Shown here piece after piece: positions 63,685-64,000 of a stretch of 64,000 nucleotides of DNA. The stretch's first letter is position 1. Each line of letters starts with the position of its first letter. The position numbers and the translations under genes were made by a program. Origin of the DNA: Lachnospiraceae bacterium NK3A20. GTDB lineage: Bacteria; Bacillota; Clostridia; Lachnospirales; Lachnospiraceae. The stretch is taken from assembly GCA_900107575.1 (NCBI GenBank), contig FNQX01000011.1:1-64000 (forward strand), written 5' to 3'. The notes beneath the pieces are model-generated. The model saw only the letters and a program-made list of their open reading frames with translations, had not been told where the DNA came from and did not search any database.

Positions 63685-64000
63685 ATGAGTGAACTTCCGG
63701 CAAAACTGGCGCACACCGCCAAAATCATCCAGGCGATTTTCCACCTGCCTTTCGCCTGTCTTCGGACGGAGGAGGATATTGCGGCTTATTCCAGAGAATA
63801 CCGCATCCTCCCGGACCAGACGTGGCTGGAGAAGGAGGCGCTGTCGCTGATCCTCGCGAATTCACGGAAAGATTCCATGAACTATTTCGAGGACGCGCTG
63901 CGCCTTCACGTCATCCTCTTCTATCTGGACGGGGCGCCGATCCTGATCGGTCCCTATCTCTCCGAAGGGATGAGCGCCGGCGCCTGTCAGAGGCTCCTTC
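63685..64000 (+). CDS. Probable AraC-family regulator, N-terminal part (cut by window edge)
   Basis: The visible 105 residues start MSELPAKLAHTAKIIQAIFH and continue LPFACLRTEEDIAAYSREYR and LHVILFYLDGAPILIGPYLS. This resembles the N-terminal sensor half of the large AraC-type regulators often found beside glycoside hydrolase genes in Lachnospiraceae; the helix-turn-helix part would lie beyond the window. It sits 23 bp after the GH2 gene on the same strand. The start lacks a Shine-Dalgarno sequence. The AraC call is moderately supported only. Confidence 0.5.
   Translation, partial: MSELPAKLAHTAKIIQAIFHLPFACLRTEEDIAAYSREYRILPDQTWLEKEALSLILANSRKDSMNYFEDALRLHVILFYLDGAPILIGPYLSEGMSAGACQRLL

Overview
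The window reads as a chromosome segment of an anaerobic Firmicute, most likely a Lachnospiraceae-type Clostridium relative with GC in the high fifties (estimated by eye). The evidence is the combination of SpoVG, MecA, a DnaD/DnaI-type helicase loader pair, GlgC plus GlgD, a single-chain pyruvate:ferredoxin oxidoreductase with a small 2x[4Fe-4S] ferredoxin, a full F-type ATP synthase operon with AtpZ and AtpI, a DHH/GGDEF-type GdpP, and a long-form (400 aa) ribose-phosphate pyrophosphokinase. About 55 protein genes are supported. No tRNA, rRNA or CRISPR was seen.

Layout. 1-0.4 kb: the 5' part of an IS200/IS605 TnpA. 0.4-9.5 kb (minus): Na/Pi cotransporter, mfd, pth, spoVG, glgD, glgC. 9.8-14.5 kb (plus): murC, then dnaD-dnaC-prs behind a cluster of DnaA-box-like sites. 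14.6-24.8 kb (minus): an unrecognised large membrane-anchored protein, then the atpZ-I-B-E-F-H-A-G-D-C operon. 24.9-30.2 kb (minus): dCMP deaminase, upp, rpiB, sua5 and a membrane-anchored GH18 protein. 31-36 kb (plus): mecA, nifJ, ferredoxin. 36.1-44 kb (minus): dnaB, rplI, gdpP, DUF1284, bioY, rpsR-ssb-rpsF, sir2. The rpsF-ssb-rpsR/gdpP-rplI-dnaB neighbourhood lies close to oriC in Bacillus, so this window may too (inference). 44.1-45.2 kb: ilvE. 45.4-56.9 kb (minus): an exopolysaccharide operon (polyprenyl sugar glycosyltransferase, initiating sugar-phosphate transferase, Wzz-like protein, EpsG-like polymerase, five further glycosyltransferases), translationally coupled at its head to nth. 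57-64 kb: galK, a DUF5722 secreted glycosidase-like protein, DegV, a family 2 glycoside hydrolase and the start of a probable AraC-type regulator.

How it works together. Housekeeping modules (replication loader and helicase, ATP synthase, S6/S18/L9, PFOR with ferredoxin) flank a cell-surface polysaccharide locus. In that locus a lipid-linked sugar is initiated by the PF02397-type transferase, extended by glycosyltransferases, polymerised by the EpsG-like protein and length-controlled by the Wzz-like protein.

The most striking unexplained element is in the 423-bp gap between the initiating transferase gene and wzz. It holds five dyads of about 37 bp, each TGGACA-N24/25-TGTCC(A/G), with near-invariant 30-31 bp spacing between half-sites and strict alternation of orientation over 329 bp. 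Further unusual non-coding structure includes a dispersed two-hairpin repeat at three intergenic loci, two tandem two-hairpin repeats of 48-50 bp period inside operons, a five-hairpin cluster upstream of galK, a terminator-like leader before glgC, and tandem BirA-like operators over the bioY promoter. The ATP synthase c subunit has a two-carboxylate ion-site pattern, which suggests sodium coupling.
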